Assembly (NCBI GenBank): GCA_036000965.1
Contig: DASYUT010000048.1
Coordinates: 27,760-91,759 of the forward strand
DNA: 64,000 nucleotides
Direction of reading: 5' to 3'
From: Actinomycetes bacterium
GTDB taxonomy: Bacteria > Actinomycetota > CALGFH01
The notes below the pieces were generated by a model. The model did no database searches and had not been told where the DNA came from. It saw only the letters and a program-made list of their open reading frames with translations. This document shows, piece after piece, positions 54,692-63,055 of this stretch. A program made the position numbers and the translations under genes. Positions within the stretch are counted from its first letter, which is position 1. Each line of letters begins with the position of its first letter.

Positions 54692-55621
54692 ATGGTTTCA
54701 TGGTCGGAACGACGGAAGGGTGTGGCTGTGCTGGCGGAAGCCGCAGGAGCACTCGGGGTCGGCCTGCTCGTGTCGGCCTTCCTGTTCGGGTTCCGGCATG
54801 GGATCGACTGGGATCACATCGCGGCGATCACCGACATCGCCGGATCGCAGGACGACCGGAGGCAGGCGCTGCTGTTCGGCACGATCTACGCCCTCGGGCA
54901 CGCCGTTGTGGTGTTCGCGATCGGCGTCGTGGCGATCATCCTCGGGTCGAGCCTTCCCGACGGCGTGGATTCCCTCATGGAACGCGTGGTGGGGGTCACG
55001 CTGATCGTCCTCGGCGTGTACGTGTTCGCGGCTCTCGTGCGTCACGGGCGCGAGTTCCGGATGCGGAGCCGGTGGATGCTCATCTTCAGCGGCGCCTCCC
55101 ACCTCTATCGCCGGCTGCGCAGGAACAGGCGGATCGAGGATCACGAGCTCGAGCCCGTCCACGTGCACGCGGGCGCCCCGTCGTCGACGTCGGTTGCCGT
55201 GGCCGACGACATCCCCGTCTCGGAGTGGCATCACGGACACCACGGCCGGCCGGGGCATCACCACCACAAGCATCCGGAGGCCGACGAGGCGTTCATGAAC
55301 TACGGGCGGGGGACGGCGTTCGCCGTCGGCATGATCCACGGGATCGGCGCCGAGACGCCGACGCAGGTCGTCATCTTCCTCACCGCCGCCGGCGCCGGAG
55401 GGCGGCTGGCCGGCATCCTCCTCCTCGCCGTCTTCCTCCTCGGGTTGTTGTCGTCGAACACCCTGATCACGATGGGGTCGGCGTTCGGCTTCGTGAAGGC
55501 GTCGAAGAACTGGACGCTCTACGTGACGATCGCCGTCCTCACCGCGACGTTCAGCCTCGTCATCGGTGTGCTGTTCCTGTTCGGCGAGGGCTCCGTGCTC
55601 CCCGCGCTGTTCGGCGGGTAG
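54692..55621 (+). CDS. nickel/cobalt transporter (NiCoT/HoxN-like)
   Basis: A 309-residue membrane permease for Ni2+ or Co2+. The NiCoT signature H-x4-DH appears in FRHGIDWDHIAAITDI near residue 40; the second motif is HGIGAETPTQVVIF. About seven to eight helices flank a cytosolic loop rich in histidine (SEWHHGHHGRPGHHHHKHPE, near 175-195), which may buffer metal. ATG 54692 has no ribosome-binding site; promoter boxes lie just upstream. It follows the mutase and meaB, so cobalt for B12 is a plausible cargo, but nickel cannot be excluded. A convergent Fur-family gene ends seven bases after it. Confidence 0.87.
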   Translation: MVSWSERRKGVAVLAEAAGALGVGLLVSAFLFGFRHGIDWDHIAAITDIAGSQDDRRQALLFGTIYALGHAVVVFAIGVVAIILGSSLPDGVDSLMERVVGVTLIVLGVYVFAALVRHGREFRMRSRWMLIFSGASHLYRRLRRNRRIEDHELEPVHVHAGAPSSTSVAVADDIPVSEWHHGHHGRPGHHHHKHPEADEAFMNYGRGTAFAVGMIHGIGAETPTQVVIFLTAAGAGGRLAGILLLAVFLLGLLSSNTLITMGSAFGFVKASKNWTLYVTIAVLTATFSLVIGVLFLFGEGSVLPALFGG

Positions 55622-55627
55622 CGGCCG

Positions 55628-56065
55628 TCAGCTCGCCGGGGCGCGCGCGCAGTCGGCGCACAGGCCGCCGATCGCGAAGTGCGTGAGGTCCGGCTCGAAC
55701 CCGTGGTGCCGCTCGATCAGCCGCACGAGCGAAGCGGCCTCCTCGATCGACAGGTCGTCCTCGGCGCCGCAGTTTGAGCAGGTGAGGTGGACGTGGCCGG
55801 CCTCCTCCGTCCGGTGGTACTCCGCGCCGCCCTCCAGATGCGCGTGCGCAAGCACCCCTGCATCCTCCAGGAGCGCCAACGTCCGGTAGATCGTCGACGC
55901 GTTCACGCCCGGCATGTCGCTCTGGACCTTGCGGGCGAGGGCCGTGGGGGAGATGTGGCCCTGCGTTCGCATGATCTCGGCGACGATCGCCCGGCGCTGG
56001 GGGGTCATCCGAAGGCCGCGATCGCGCAGGACAGCGATCGGGTCGGCGGTGGTTGCCTGTTCCAC
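55628..56065 (-). CDS. Fur-family metal-responsive regulator
   Basis: A 145-residue Fur-superfamily repressor. The winged helix spans ~10-85 (LRDRGLRMTPQRRAIVAEIM, VNASTIYRTLALLEDAGVLA); the metal region has EYHRTEEAGHVHLTCSNCG with the HVHL-C-x2-C pattern, and a second CxxC (LCADC) near the C-terminus, so a structural zinc site is likely. Facing a Ni/Co transporter, it may be Nur-like (nickel) or a cobalt/iron sensor. The start is GTG 56065, six bases after a TACACT -10 box, leaderless. A TTGCAGGTGCAA palindrome lies over its promoter. Confidence 0.9.
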   Translation of the reverse strand: MEQATTADPIAVLRDRGLRMTPQRRAIVAEIMRTQGHISPTALARKVQSDMPGVNASTIYRTLALLEDAGVLAHAHLEGGAEYHRTEEAGHVHLTCSNCGAEDDLSIEEAASLVRLIERHHGFEPDLTHFAIGGLCADCARAPAS

Positions 56066-56085
56066 GACGCGAGTGTAGCAGCGGG

Positions 56086-56097
56086 TTGCAGGTGCAA
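56086..56097. promoter_or_regulatory. Fur-type operator over the regulator's promoter
   Basis: TTGCA-GG-TGCAA is a perfect 12-bp palindrome 21 bp upstream of the Fur-family start, over its -35 region. It continues into TGCAAGTCCA, also present in the transporter promoter (54657-54666). This suggests that the regulator represses both itself and the transporter. Confidence 0.5.
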
Positions 56098-56178
56098 GTC
56101 CATCGCATCGCGGCCGTCATCACGGCCCGTGCACGCCGGCGGCTGCGCGGCGCCGTGGTCTGCGAGGATAGGCCGGCG

Positions 56179-56949
56179 ATGGGCGAGTTCGTGCGCGTCG
56201 AGCGCGACGGGGCGGTGGCCACGATCCGCCTGGATCGTCCGCCCGCGAACGCGTTCGCGCGGCAGGTGTCACTCGAGCTGTCGGAGGCCGCCGGGGCCGT
56301 GGGCGCGGACGAGGCGATCCGAGCCGTCGTGATCTGGGGCGGCGAGAGGATCTTCGCGGCCGGCGCCGACATCAAGGAGATGGTCGACGCCGGGCCCGAG
56401 GACATCGCGGGCCACGTGGGCGCGCTCGAGCAGGCGTGCCGCGACGTCGCGGCGATCCCGAAGCCCGTGATCGCGACGATCAACGGGTTCGCGCTCGGCG
56501 GCGGGCTCGAGGTGGCCCTGGCCTGCGATCTGCGGTTCGCGTCCGAAGACGCGCAGCTCGGCCTGCCCGAGATCAAGCTCGGCATCATCCCCGGCTCGGG
56601 CGGCACGCAGCGGCTGCCCCGGCTGATCGGCCTGGCAAAGGCGCGCGAGCTCGTCCTCACGGGCCGCAGCGTGAACGCGGCCGAGGCGTTCGAGATCGGG
56701 CTCGTCGACCGGGTCGTCGCCGCTGCGAAGGTCCAGGCGACGGCGGTCGAAGAGGCTCGCCGGTACGCCGAGGGCCCGACGCTCGCGTACGCGGCCGCCA
56801 AGCGCGCCCTCGATGCCAGCGACCGGCCGCTCTCGGAGGGCCTGCCTGCCGAGCGCGACGCGTTCGTCCCGCTGTTCGCCACGCACGACCAGAAGGAGGG
56901 CATGCGCGCCTTCCTCGAGAAGCGCGAGCCGACGTTCGAGGGCCGGTAG
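56179..56949 (+). CDS. enoyl-CoA hydratase/isomerase (crotonase family)
   Basis: A 256-residue crotonase-fold enzyme that hydrates 2-enoyl-CoAs. The oxyanion-hole segments FAAGADIKEM and ALGGGLEVALACDLRFA are present; both catalytic glutamates appear, one in GGGLEVAL and one in LGLPEIKLGIIPGSGGTQRL. C-terminal helices are complete. ATG 56179 gives the standard start; a longer frame upstream runs into the regulator's control region. With the mutase, electron-transfer flavoprotein and dehydrogenase it fits acyl-CoA catabolism. Confidence 0.93.
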   Translation: MGEFVRVERDGAVATIRLDRPPANAFARQVSLELSEAAGAVGADEAIRAVVIWGGERIFAAGADIKEMVDAGPEDIAGHVGALEQACRDVAAIPKPVIATINGFALGGGLEVALACDLRFASEDAQLGLPEIKLGIIPGSGGTQRLPRLIGLAKARELVLTGRSVNAAEAFEIGLVDRVVAAAKVQATAVEEARRYAEGPTLAYAAAKRALDASDRPLSEGLPAERDAFVPLFATHDQKEGMRAFLEKREPTFEGR

Positions 56950-56951
56950 CG

Positions 56952-57443
56952 ATGCGCGTCCGACAGGCCACGCCCGAGGACGTCCCGTCCCTCGTCGCGC
57001 TGTTCCAGGAGCTGGACCGCATGCAGGCCGACTGGCGCGTCTTCACGCCGCGGCCGGGCTTCTACGACGAGGTCGGTGCGAAGTACCGGGAGGCGCTCGG
57101 ACACCCCGACGCCGTCGTCCTGGTCGCCGAGGACGATCAGGGCGAGGTCGTGGGCATGGCCTACGGCGAGGCCCGCACGCCGTCCAGGTTCTCCGACGAG
57201 CGCGCCCTGGAGCTCTCGGGCGTGGTCGTCCGGGCGGGGTACCGGGGGCGCGGGGTGGGCCGGGAGCTCGTGCACGAGGCCGGACGCTTCGCCTCGGAGC
57301 GGGGGATCCGCTGGGTCGAGCTCAAGACCTTCGCCCCCAACCGAGGCGCCATGCAGTTCTGGGAGGACCTGGGGTTCACCTCCCGGGTCGTCCAGCTCAC
57401 GACCTCGACGAAGGTCCTGCTCGAGCGCCTCGAGGGCGAGTAG
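56952..57443 (+). CDS. GNAT-family N-acetyltransferase
   Basis: A 163-residue acetyl-CoA-dependent transferase. RVRQATPEDVPSLVALFQEL opens the GNAT fold; the acetyl-CoA-binding motif A is VVRAGYRGRGVGRELVHEAG (Q/RxxGxG/A form) near 92-111, followed by GIRWVELKTFAPNRGAMQFW and YxxxGF-like EDLGFTSR. Substrate unknown. ATG 56952 lies two bases after the hydratase stop, so the two are cotranscribed. Confidence 0.9.
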   Translation: MRVRQATPEDVPSLVALFQELDRMQADWRVFTPRPGFYDEVGAKYREALGHPDAVVLVAEDDQGEVVGMAYGEARTPSRFSDERALELSGVVVRAGYRGRGVGRELVHEAGRFASERGIRWVELKTFAPNRGAMQFWEDLGFTSRVVQLTTSTKVLLERLEGE

Positions 57444-57575
57444 CCCCCTCCCGGGCCGCGGGCCAGCGGCCCGATCACGGCCGCCCGGGAACGAACCGCG
57501 CCCGCGGATGGTTCGAATGATCGGATTGAAGCCTCGGCGATCCCCGGCGTCCCGCCGAGGCACAGGAGAGGAGCG

Positions 57576-57785
57576 ATGGCCGACTCGGCATACCGCGGAG
57601 CCCGCATCCGCGAGCTCCCACGACCCAACCGGACGTACCCCGGCGGACGCGTCTGCGCGGCCGAGGGGTGCACCACGAAGCTGTCGGTCTACAACCGATG
57701 GGAGTTCTGCTGGCAGCACGAGCCCGTCCACACGTACATCTCGCGAGGCAAGCGCCGAAGCCGCAAGGAGATGGAGGCCGCGTAA
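57576..57785 (+). CDS. small conserved zinc-finger-like protein
   Basis: A 69-residue basic protein. PNRTYPGGRVCAAEGCTTKL and NRWEFCWQHEP supply a C-x4-C ... C-x2-H set that could bind one zinc; the C-terminus is Lys/Arg-rich (RGKRRSRKEME). It resembles short uncharacterised actinobacterial proteins with a CxxxxC...CWQH pattern. ATG 57576 has AGGAGAGGAG upstream, a strong ribosome-binding site. A long hairpin follows directly. Function unknown. Confidence 0.75.
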   Translation: MADSAYRGARIRELPRPNRTYPGGRVCAAEGCTTKLSVYNRWEFCWQHEPVHTYISRGKRRSRKEMEAA

Positions 57786-57805
57786 CTACGTACGCGCCTT
57801 CCCCA

Positions 57806-57839
57806 CGGAAGCCCTCCCGCGAACGCGGGAGGGCTTCCG
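57806..57839 (+). terminator. strong intrinsic-type hairpin
   Basis: CGGAAGCCCTCCCGC pairs perfectly over 15 bp with its complement across a GAAC loop, 20 bp after the zinc-finger gene. No U-run follows, which is common for terminators in high-GC Actinobacteria. It ends the hydratase-acetyltransferase-zinc-finger unit. Confidence 0.85.
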
Positions 57840-57927
57840 GCCTAAGGTGAACGTCTCATCAAGGAGGGCACCCGCGTTCCCGACAACTCGGGCAGGAACC
57901 CGCTCCCCCGAAGAAGCGAGACGATCG

Positions 57928-58104
57928 ATGCCACAGGACGCCGTCGGCGCTCCGGACATGCGGGAGGCCGAGTGCCCCTTCTGCGAACGCGAGGTCCTCG
58001 TCTACGAGGACCCGCCCCGGTGCCCCCTCTGCGCGTGTCCGCTCGACGAGGACCGGATGCGCCCCTACGCCTGGCCCGACGAGGAGCCGTCGCCCTCGGA
58101 GTGA
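57928..58104 (+). CDS. small zinc-ribbon protein
   Basis: A 58-residue protein with two CxxC pairs (ECPFCEREVLVYEDPPRCPL, then CACPL) forming a rubredoxin-like or zinc-ribbon knuckle, and an acidic tail. ATG 57928 is the first good start. Its last 40 bp overlap the end of the convergent DUF2007-like gene. No role is known; it may be a metal-binding accessory protein. Confidence 0.6.
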   Translation: MPQDAVGAPDMREAECPFCEREVLVYEDPPRCPLCACPLDEDRMRPYAWPDEEPSPSE

Positions 58105-58319
58105 CGATCCGACGCGAGGACGCGCTCGGCGATCGCGCGGGACTCCTCGAGCCGGTCGCGATCGACGAACAGGCGCACGCTCCGCTCCCAGATCTGGCTG
58201 AAGAAGCCGGGCGCCTTGTACCACCAGACGATGCCGGCGCTCTCGAGCTCGGCCGCGATCGCCTCGGCGTGCTCGTGGGTGTACGCCCCGAGGTGGACGG
58301 TGTGGACGTCGTCGCTCAT
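58065..58319 (-). CDS. DUF2007-like putative signal-transducing protein
   Basis: An 84-residue protein. VHTVHLGAYTHEHAEAIAAE, LESAGIVWWYKAPG and RLFVDRDRLEESRAIAERVL follow the DUF2007 pattern (compact ferredoxin-like fold of unknown role). ATG 58319 overlaps the stop of the pabBC fusion as ATGA, so it is translationally coupled to it. Its 3' end overlaps the convergent zinc-ribbon gene. Confidence 0.6.
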   Translation of the reverse strand: MSDDVHTVHLGAYTHEHAEAIAAELESAGIVWWYKAPGFFSQIWERSVRLFVDRDRLEESRAIAERVLASDRHSEGDGSSSGQA

Positions 58320-60085
58320 TGCTCGAGGACGGCCGGGCGCCATCCGCGCACCGAGCTCACGAGCGCGATCTCCGGTGCGGCGCGGAGCTCCGCGATCGAG
58401 ACGGGTCGCTCGGTGACGCGGCCCTCGCGCACGAGGACCGCGCGGTAGGTCCCGGGCAGCAGCCCCGCGTCGACTGGCGGGGTCACCCAGCTCTCCCCGA
58501 TCCGGACGGCGAGGTTCGCGATCGTGGACTCGGTCACCTCGCCACGGTCGTTCACGAGGAGGACGTCGTCGACCTCGGGACGCTTCTCGCGCCGGCGGTC
58601 GTAGGGCGCCCGCCGCGTCGTCTTGTGGAACAGCCACACGTCGGAGGGATCGACGGGCTCGTCGTCGAGGGCCAGGCGCGCGGGTCCGTCGGGCGTTCGT
58701 GGCAACGGACGCGCATCGGCGGTGAGCGAGCCGTCGCGATCGAGCGTGAGCCTGACGGCACGCGGCTCCGACTCGTCGAGGGCCTTCAGCGCCGCGGTCG
58801 CGTCCTCGGGATCGAAGCGGAACCCGAAGTACGCGGCCGAGGCGCCCAAGCGCTCGAGGTGCTCGTCCACGTGCCGGAACCCATCGCCCGGGATGTGCGC
58901 GAGCGTCTCGAACAGCTCGAACGCCGGTCTCGCGGTCGACAGAACGCGGACCTTCGCGAGCACCTCCTCGAACTCGTCGTCGGCCGAGGAGTCGAACGTG
59001 ATCCCGCCGCCGACGCCGTACTCGGCCGTTCGCGTCTGGGCGTCGAGGACCACCGTGCGGATCGCGACGTTGACGTTCGCGCGGGGCTCGCCCGAGCCCG
59101 AAGGCGCGAGGTACCCGATCGCGCCGCAGTACGGGCCCCGAGCCGAGTCCTCGAGGTCCGCGATGATCCTGGTCGAGCGCACCTTCGGCGCACCGGTCAC
59201 CGACCCGCTGGGGAACAGGGCCCGGAACGCGTCGACGACCGAGACGCCCGAGCGCAGGGCGCCCTCGATCGTCGAGGTCAGCTGCCAGACGGTCTCGTAG
59301 CGTTCGACCTCCAGCATGCCGGCGACCTCCACCGATCCCGGACGGCAGATCCGGCCCAGGTCGTTGCGGAGGAGGTCGACGATCATCGCGTTCTCGGCGC
59401 GCTCCTTTGCCGAGGCGACGAGGCGCGCCGCGATCTCCTCGTCCTCGGCGAGCCACCGACCGCGGGGCGCGGTCCCCTTCATTGGACGCGTCGTGATCCG
59501 TCCGCCGTCGATCCGGAAGAACAGCTCGGGGGACGCCGAGAGGATCCGGTAACGGCCGAGGTCGAGATATGCCGCGTACCCGCCTCGCTGTGCGAGACAC
59601 AGGTCCCGGTAGAGGCCGCGTTCGTCGCCCTCGATCAGGGCGCGCAGCCGGATCGTGTGGTTGACCTGGTACGAGTGGCCCGCGGCGATCAGCTCGCGGA
59701 TCCGTTCGATCGCCGCGTCGTACGCGGCCCGGTCGCTCGTCGGTCGCCACGGCGAGCGAAGCGTTGCGGCTGGTTCGGCGCCGGGAGGCTCGAGCGGTGG
59801 AACGGGCTCGGCGCGTTCGAACAAAGCGAACCACGCGAGCGGGAGCTCGGCGAACGGGTCGTCGGGCGCCCGGACGCGGACCGAGAGCTCGGGATCCAGA
59901 CCGGGAGCGGCCTCGTACGCCACGAACCCGCCGGCCCACAGGCCGCGCTCCGCGGCGGCCTCCGCGGCCTCGATCGCTCCGGGAACCTCGGTGGGGCGGC
60001 GCGCCTCGATCACGCCGACGGGCTCGGCGAGGCGGAACGACCGCTCGGAGCCGGCAACCAGGTCGTCGAACCGCGCCTCGATCAC
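58316..60085 (-). CDS. aminodeoxychorismate synthase component I fused to 4-amino-4-deoxychorismate lyase
   Basis: A 589-residue fusion that should make p-aminobenzoate for folate. Residues ~1-370 are the PabB chorismate-binding domain: SYQVNHTIRLRA, LSASPELFFRIDGG, and RPMKGTAPRG with K203, the lysine that distinguishes aminodeoxychorismate synthase from anthranilate synthase (which has PIAGT); FPSGSVTGAPK and GVGGGITFDS follow. Residues ~375-589 are a PabC-like PLP lyase: FETLAHIPGDGFRHVDEHLE, VLLVNDRGEVTESTIANLAV, VDAGLLPGTYRAVL. The amidotransferase PabA is not in the window. The stop overlaps the DUF2007-like start. ATG 60085 directly follows the etfA end. Confidence 0.92.
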   Translation of the reverse strand: MIEARFDDLVAGSERSFRLAEPVGVIEARRPTEVPGAIEAAEAAAERGLWAGGFVAYEAAPGLDPELSVRVRAPDDPFAELPLAWFALFERAEPVPPLEPPGAEPAATLRSPWRPTSDRAAYDAAIERIRELIAAGHSYQVNHTIRLRALIEGDERGLYRDLCLAQRGGYAAYLDLGRYRILSASPELFFRIDGGRITTRPMKGTAPRGRWLAEDEEIAARLVASAKERAENAMIVDLLRNDLGRICRPGSVEVAGMLEVERYETVWQLTSTIEGALRSGVSVVDAFRALFPSGSVTGAPKVRSTRIIADLEDSARGPYCGAIGYLAPSGSGEPRANVNVAIRTVVLDAQTRTAEYGVGGGITFDSSADDEFEEVLAKVRVLSTARPAFELFETLAHIPGDGFRHVDEHLERLGASAAYFGFRFDPEDATAALKALDESEPRAVRLTLDRDGSLTADARPLPRTPDGPARLALDDEPVDPSDVWLFHKTTRRAPYDRRREKRPEVDDVLLVNDRGEVTESTIANLAVRIGESWVTPPVDAGLLPGTYRAVLVREGRVTERPVSIAELRAAPEIALVSSVRGWRPAVLEQ

Positions 60086-60086
60086 G

Positions 60087-61046
60087 TCAGCCCTTCCGGG
60101 CTCGGATCTCCTCGATCAGCTTCGGGACGACGGCGAGCGCGTCGCCCACGACGCCGAGGTCCGCGAGACGGAAGATCGGCGCGTCCGCGTCCTTGTTGAT
60201 CGCGACGACCCGTTTCGCCGCCTTCATCCCGACGACGTGCTGCGTCGCGCCGCTGATCCCGACAGCGATGTAGACCTCGGGCTTCACGGTCTTGCCGGTC
60301 TGGCCGACCTGGTAGCTGTACGGCACCCAGCCGGCGTCCACGACGGCGCGGCTCGCCCCGACCGCCGCGTCGCCGATCGCGGCCGCGAGGTCGTCCAGGA
60401 GCTTGAAGTTCGAGGCGTCCTGAAGGCCGCGCCCCCCTGCGATCACGACCTTGGCGTCCTCCAGCCGCGGACCGGATGCCGCTTCCTCATGACGCTCGAC
60501 GCGCCGGGCGACCGTGAGATCGTCGGGGATCTCGACCCGCACGGGGACCACCGTCGCCGTCCCGCCCGAGGGCTCCGCCGGGAACGACTTCGGGCGGACC
60601 AGGACCAGCCGGGGGGAGGGGCCGTCGAGGGCGACCTCGACGACGCGGCTGCCGCCGAAGATCTGGGTCTGGGCGGCGTCGGGACCGGAGACGTCCGTGG
60701 CGTTGCTCATGAGCGTGCAGCCGAGCTTGGCCTGCAGGCGACCCGCCACGTCGCGCGCGTCGTAGCTCGTCGAGAACAGGACGACGTCTGGCGCGTGCTC
60801 CTGCACGAGCGTGTGCAGCGCGTGCGCGGCCGGCTGGCCGAGCGTGTCCGCGTACACCGCGTCGTCGCTCGCGAACACCGTCGCGGCGCCGTGCTCGCCG
60901 AGCGCGGGCGCGGCGCCGGCCGCGCCGGGGCCGAGCGCCACCGCCGCGACCTCATCGCCGATCGAACGCGCCTTCGTCAGCAGCTCGAGCGCGGAGGCGC
61001 TCGGGCCTTCCGGCGTCACCTCGGCGTAGACCCACACACCGGACAC
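60087..61046 (-). CDS. etfA: electron transfer flavoprotein subunit alpha
   Basis: A 319-residue FAD-binding subunit that passes electrons from acyl-CoA dehydrogenases to the quinone pool. The N-terminal domain (~1-180, VWVYAEVTPEGPSASALELL) matches the subunit-beta fold; the C-terminal FAD domain has VVIAGGRGLQDASNFKLLDD and SYQVGQTGKTVKPEVYIAVG, ISGATQHVVGM, the diagnostic alpha-subunit signature. It starts one base after etfB ends, in the usual beta-alpha order, which implies cotranslation. Confidence 0.96.
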   Translation of the reverse strand: MSGVWVYAEVTPEGPSASALELLTKARSIGDEVAAVALGPGAAGAAPALGEHGAATVFASDDAVYADTLGQPAAHALHTLVQEHAPDVVLFSTSYDARDVAGRLQAKLGCTLMSNATDVSGPDAAQTQIFGGSRVVEVALDGPSPRLVLVRPKSFPAEPSGGTATVVPVRVEIPDDLTVARRVERHEEAASGPRLEDAKVVIAGGRGLQDASNFKLLDDLAAAIGDAAVGASRAVVDAGWVPYSYQVGQTGKTVKPEVYIAVGISGATQHVVGMKAAKRVVAINKDADAPIFRLADLGVVGDALAVVPKLIEEIRARKG

Positions 61047-61047
61047 G

Positions 61048-61815
61048 TCAGATCGCCTTCGCCTCGGCGAGGAGCTCCGCGACCTTGGCCGCGGCGTCGT
61101 CGCCAGCCTGGATCACGACGCCCGCGCTCTTCTCGGGCGCGTCGGACACCGCGGAGACGCGCTGCGCCGGCGTCACATCGGCCTCCGACAGGCCGAGGTC
61201 GCCGAGCGAGAGCTGCTCGAGCGGCTTCGATTTCGCGGCCATGATGCCCTTGAGCGTCGGGTAGCGGGGTTCGGCCGCGCTGCCGGTCACCGTGACGACG
61301 GCCGGCATCGGACAGGTCACGACGTCGTAGCCGGCCTCCGTCTGGCGCTCGACGCGCAGCGAGCCATCCGCGACCTCGGCCTTCCGCGCGAAGGTGGCGC
61401 TCGGCACGCCGAGGAGCTCGGCCACGGCCACCGGCAGGGTGCCCGTATACCCGTCGGTCGACTCGACGCCGGCGAGCAGGAGGTCGAACGGCGCCCGCCC
61501 GACCGCCGCCGCGAGCACCCGCGCCGTCGCGAGCACGTCGGCGCCGCGGAGCGCTGGATCGGTCACGAGCACGCCCGAGCTCGCGCCCATCGAGAACCCC
61601 TTGCGGAGCGCGGCGGTCGCCACCTCGGGTCCCATCGAGACCAACGCGACCTCGCCGCCGTAGGCCTCGACGAGCTGGAGCGCGGCCTCGACCGCGAACT
61701 CGTCGCCCGGGTCGAGCGCGCCGTCGACGCCCTCGCGGACGAGCAGGAAGTCCTCGCCGAGCGTGGGCGTCCCCATCGGCTCGGGCACGTACTTCACCAG
61801 GACGACGACCTGCAC
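61048..61815 (-). CDS. etfB: electron transfer flavoprotein subunit beta
   Basis: A 255-residue partner of EtfA. VVVLVKYVPEPMGTPTLGED opens it; DEFAVEAALQLVEAYGGEVA, VESTDGYTGTLPVAVAELLG and the signature-like MPAVVTVTGSAAEPRYPTLK, GIMAAKSKPLEQ are typical. GTG 61815 is the start. The pair is expressed leftwards away from mnmA. Together with the mutase and hydratase it suggests active fatty- or amino-acid-derived acyl-CoA oxidation. Confidence 0.95.
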   Translation of the reverse strand: MQVVVLVKYVPEPMGTPTLGEDFLLVREGVDGALDPGDEFAVEAALQLVEAYGGEVALVSMGPEVATAALRKGFSMGASSGVLVTDPALRGADVLATARVLAAAVGRAPFDLLLAGVESTDGYTGTLPVAVAELLGVPSATFARKAEVADGSLRVERQTEAGYDVVTCPMPAVVTVTGSAAEPRYPTLKGIMAAKSKPLEQLSLGDLGLSEADVTPAQRVSAVSDAPEKSAGVVIQAGDDAAAKVAELLAEAKAI

Positions 61816-61889
61816 GGGAATCCCTTCGCTCGAGTCGGCGTGCCGAGGATACCCGCGGGGCCGTGCCGCTCACGAGCGCGATGCCGCGT

Positions 61890-61895
61890 TAGCCT
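61890..61895 (+). promoter_or_regulatory. -10 box TAGCCT, leaderless start of mnmA
   Basis: TAGCCT ends seven bases before the ATG at 61903; no ribosome-binding site lies between. It stands in the short divergent interval with etfB. Confidence 0.5.
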
Positions 61896-61902
61896 TTCGG
61901 GC

Positions 61903-62967
61903 ATGCCGTCCGTGTTGGTCGCGATGTCCGGCGGCGTCGACTCCTCGGTCGCCGCCTGCCTGCTGCTCGAGCAGGGCTACGAGGTGCTGGGCTCGCACAT
62001 GCGCCTCGTGCATCTCGACGGCGTCGAGCACGGCTGCTGCGGCCCGAGCGCTCGGCGCGACGCGGCCGAGGTCGCGCGGATCGCCGGGTTCGCGTTCGAG
62101 ATCTGCGACCTCTCGGACACCTTCGAACGGACGGTCGTTGCCGACTTCGTCGCCGAGCACGAGGCCGGCCGCACGCCGAACCCGTGCGCGCGCTGCAACG
62201 GCGAGATCAAGTTCGGGGCGTTCCTGCGGCGGGCGGACGAGCTCGGGATCGACGCCGTGGCGACCGGCCACTACGTTCGGACCGAGCGCGCCGGCGGCCG
62301 GGTGCGCCTGCTGCGCGGCGCCGACCCGTCGAAGGACCAGTCCTACATGCTCCACATGCTCGGCCAGCGCGAGCTCTCGCGGTCGCTGTTCCCCGTCGGC
62401 GCGATCCCGAAGGCCGAGACCCGGGCGCTCGCCGAGCGGTTCGGCCTGCCGGTCGCGACGAAGCCCGACTCGCAGGAACTCTGCTTCGCGCCGAGCGGCG
62501 AGGCGGGCGCGTACCTGCGGACCGTCGCGCCGCATCTCATGCGCGAGGGCGACGTGGTGGACGTCGACGGCCGCGTCCTGGCGCGTCACGCCGGAGCCGC
62601 GTCGTTCACGGTAGGACAGCGCCGGGGTCTCGGCGTCTCGCGTCCCGATCCGGCGTACGTCCTGGACGTGGACGCGGGGACCAACCGCGTCGTGGTGGGG
62701 CCCGGCGAGCTGCTCGCGCGCCGAGGGCTCGTCGCCGACCGCTGCTCGTGGGTGGCGGGCGAGCCGCAGCCGGGCGGACCCTTCGAGGCCGAGGTTCGGA
62801 TCCGGTACCGGGGCGACGACGTGCCGGCCGTGGTCGAGGCCATCGCCGAGCGCATGCAGGTGGAGTTCCGAACGACCCAACGCGGCGTCGCGCCCGGCCA
62901 GAGCGTGGTCGTGTATCGCGGGGACGAGCTCCTGGGCGGCGGCCGGATCGTCGCGTCCCTTCGCTGA
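61903..62967 (+). CDS. mnmA: tRNA-specific 2-thiouridylase
   Basis: A 354-residue enzyme that thiolates the wobble uridine of tRNA-Lys, -Glu and -Gln. The PP-loop MSGGVDSSVA is at 8-17; the catalytic cysteines are C95 in TPNPCARCNGEIKFG and the one in DSQELCFAPSG near 193. VATGHYVRTERAG, DPSKDQSYMLHML, SFTVGQRRGLGVS complete the family pattern. ATG 61903 is preceded by a TAGCCT box but no ribosome-binding site. The mnmA-UPF0280-ligA run resembles other Actinobacteria, where etfAB, mnmA and ligA lie in one neighbourhood. Confidence 0.96.
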   Translation: MPSVLVAMSGGVDSSVAACLLLEQGYEVLGSHMRLVHLDGVEHGCCGPSARRDAAEVARIAGFAFEICDLSDTFERTVVADFVAEHEAGRTPNPCARCNGEIKFGAFLRRADELGIDAVATGHYVRTERAGGRVRLLRGADPSKDQSYMLHMLGQRELSRSLFPVGAIPKAETRALAERFGLPVATKPDSQELCFAPSGEAGAYLRTVAPHLMREGDVVDVDGRVLARHAGAASFTVGQRRGLGVSRPDPAYVLDVDAGTNRVVVGPGELLARRGLVADRCSWVAGEPQPGGPFEAEVRIRYRGDDVPAVVEAIAERMQVEFRTTQRGVAPGQSVVVYRGDELLGGGRIVASLR

Positions 62968-63034
62968 GAAGCACGGCCGCCGAAAGGTCGTCGAGCAGCG
63001 CAAGGAGGTCGGCGGGCCCGGATATCATCGGCCG

Positions 63035-63055
63035 GTGAAGGACCGGCCGGCGTGA
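63035..63055 (+). CDS. leaderless six-codon leader ORF (putative)
   Basis: A TATCAT -10 box (63023-63028) is followed by six bases and GTG at 63035, the same spacing as other leaderless starts here. The frame is M-K-D-R-P-A then TGA, and the TGA (63053-63055) overlaps the GTG of the UPF0280 gene as GTGA. The DNA also forms a perfect 8-bp hairpin (CGGCCGGT/ACCGGCCG, 63029-63049). Translation of this mini-ORF could open the hairpin and re-initiate on the next gene. Prediction only. Confidence 0.4.
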   Translation: MKDRPA

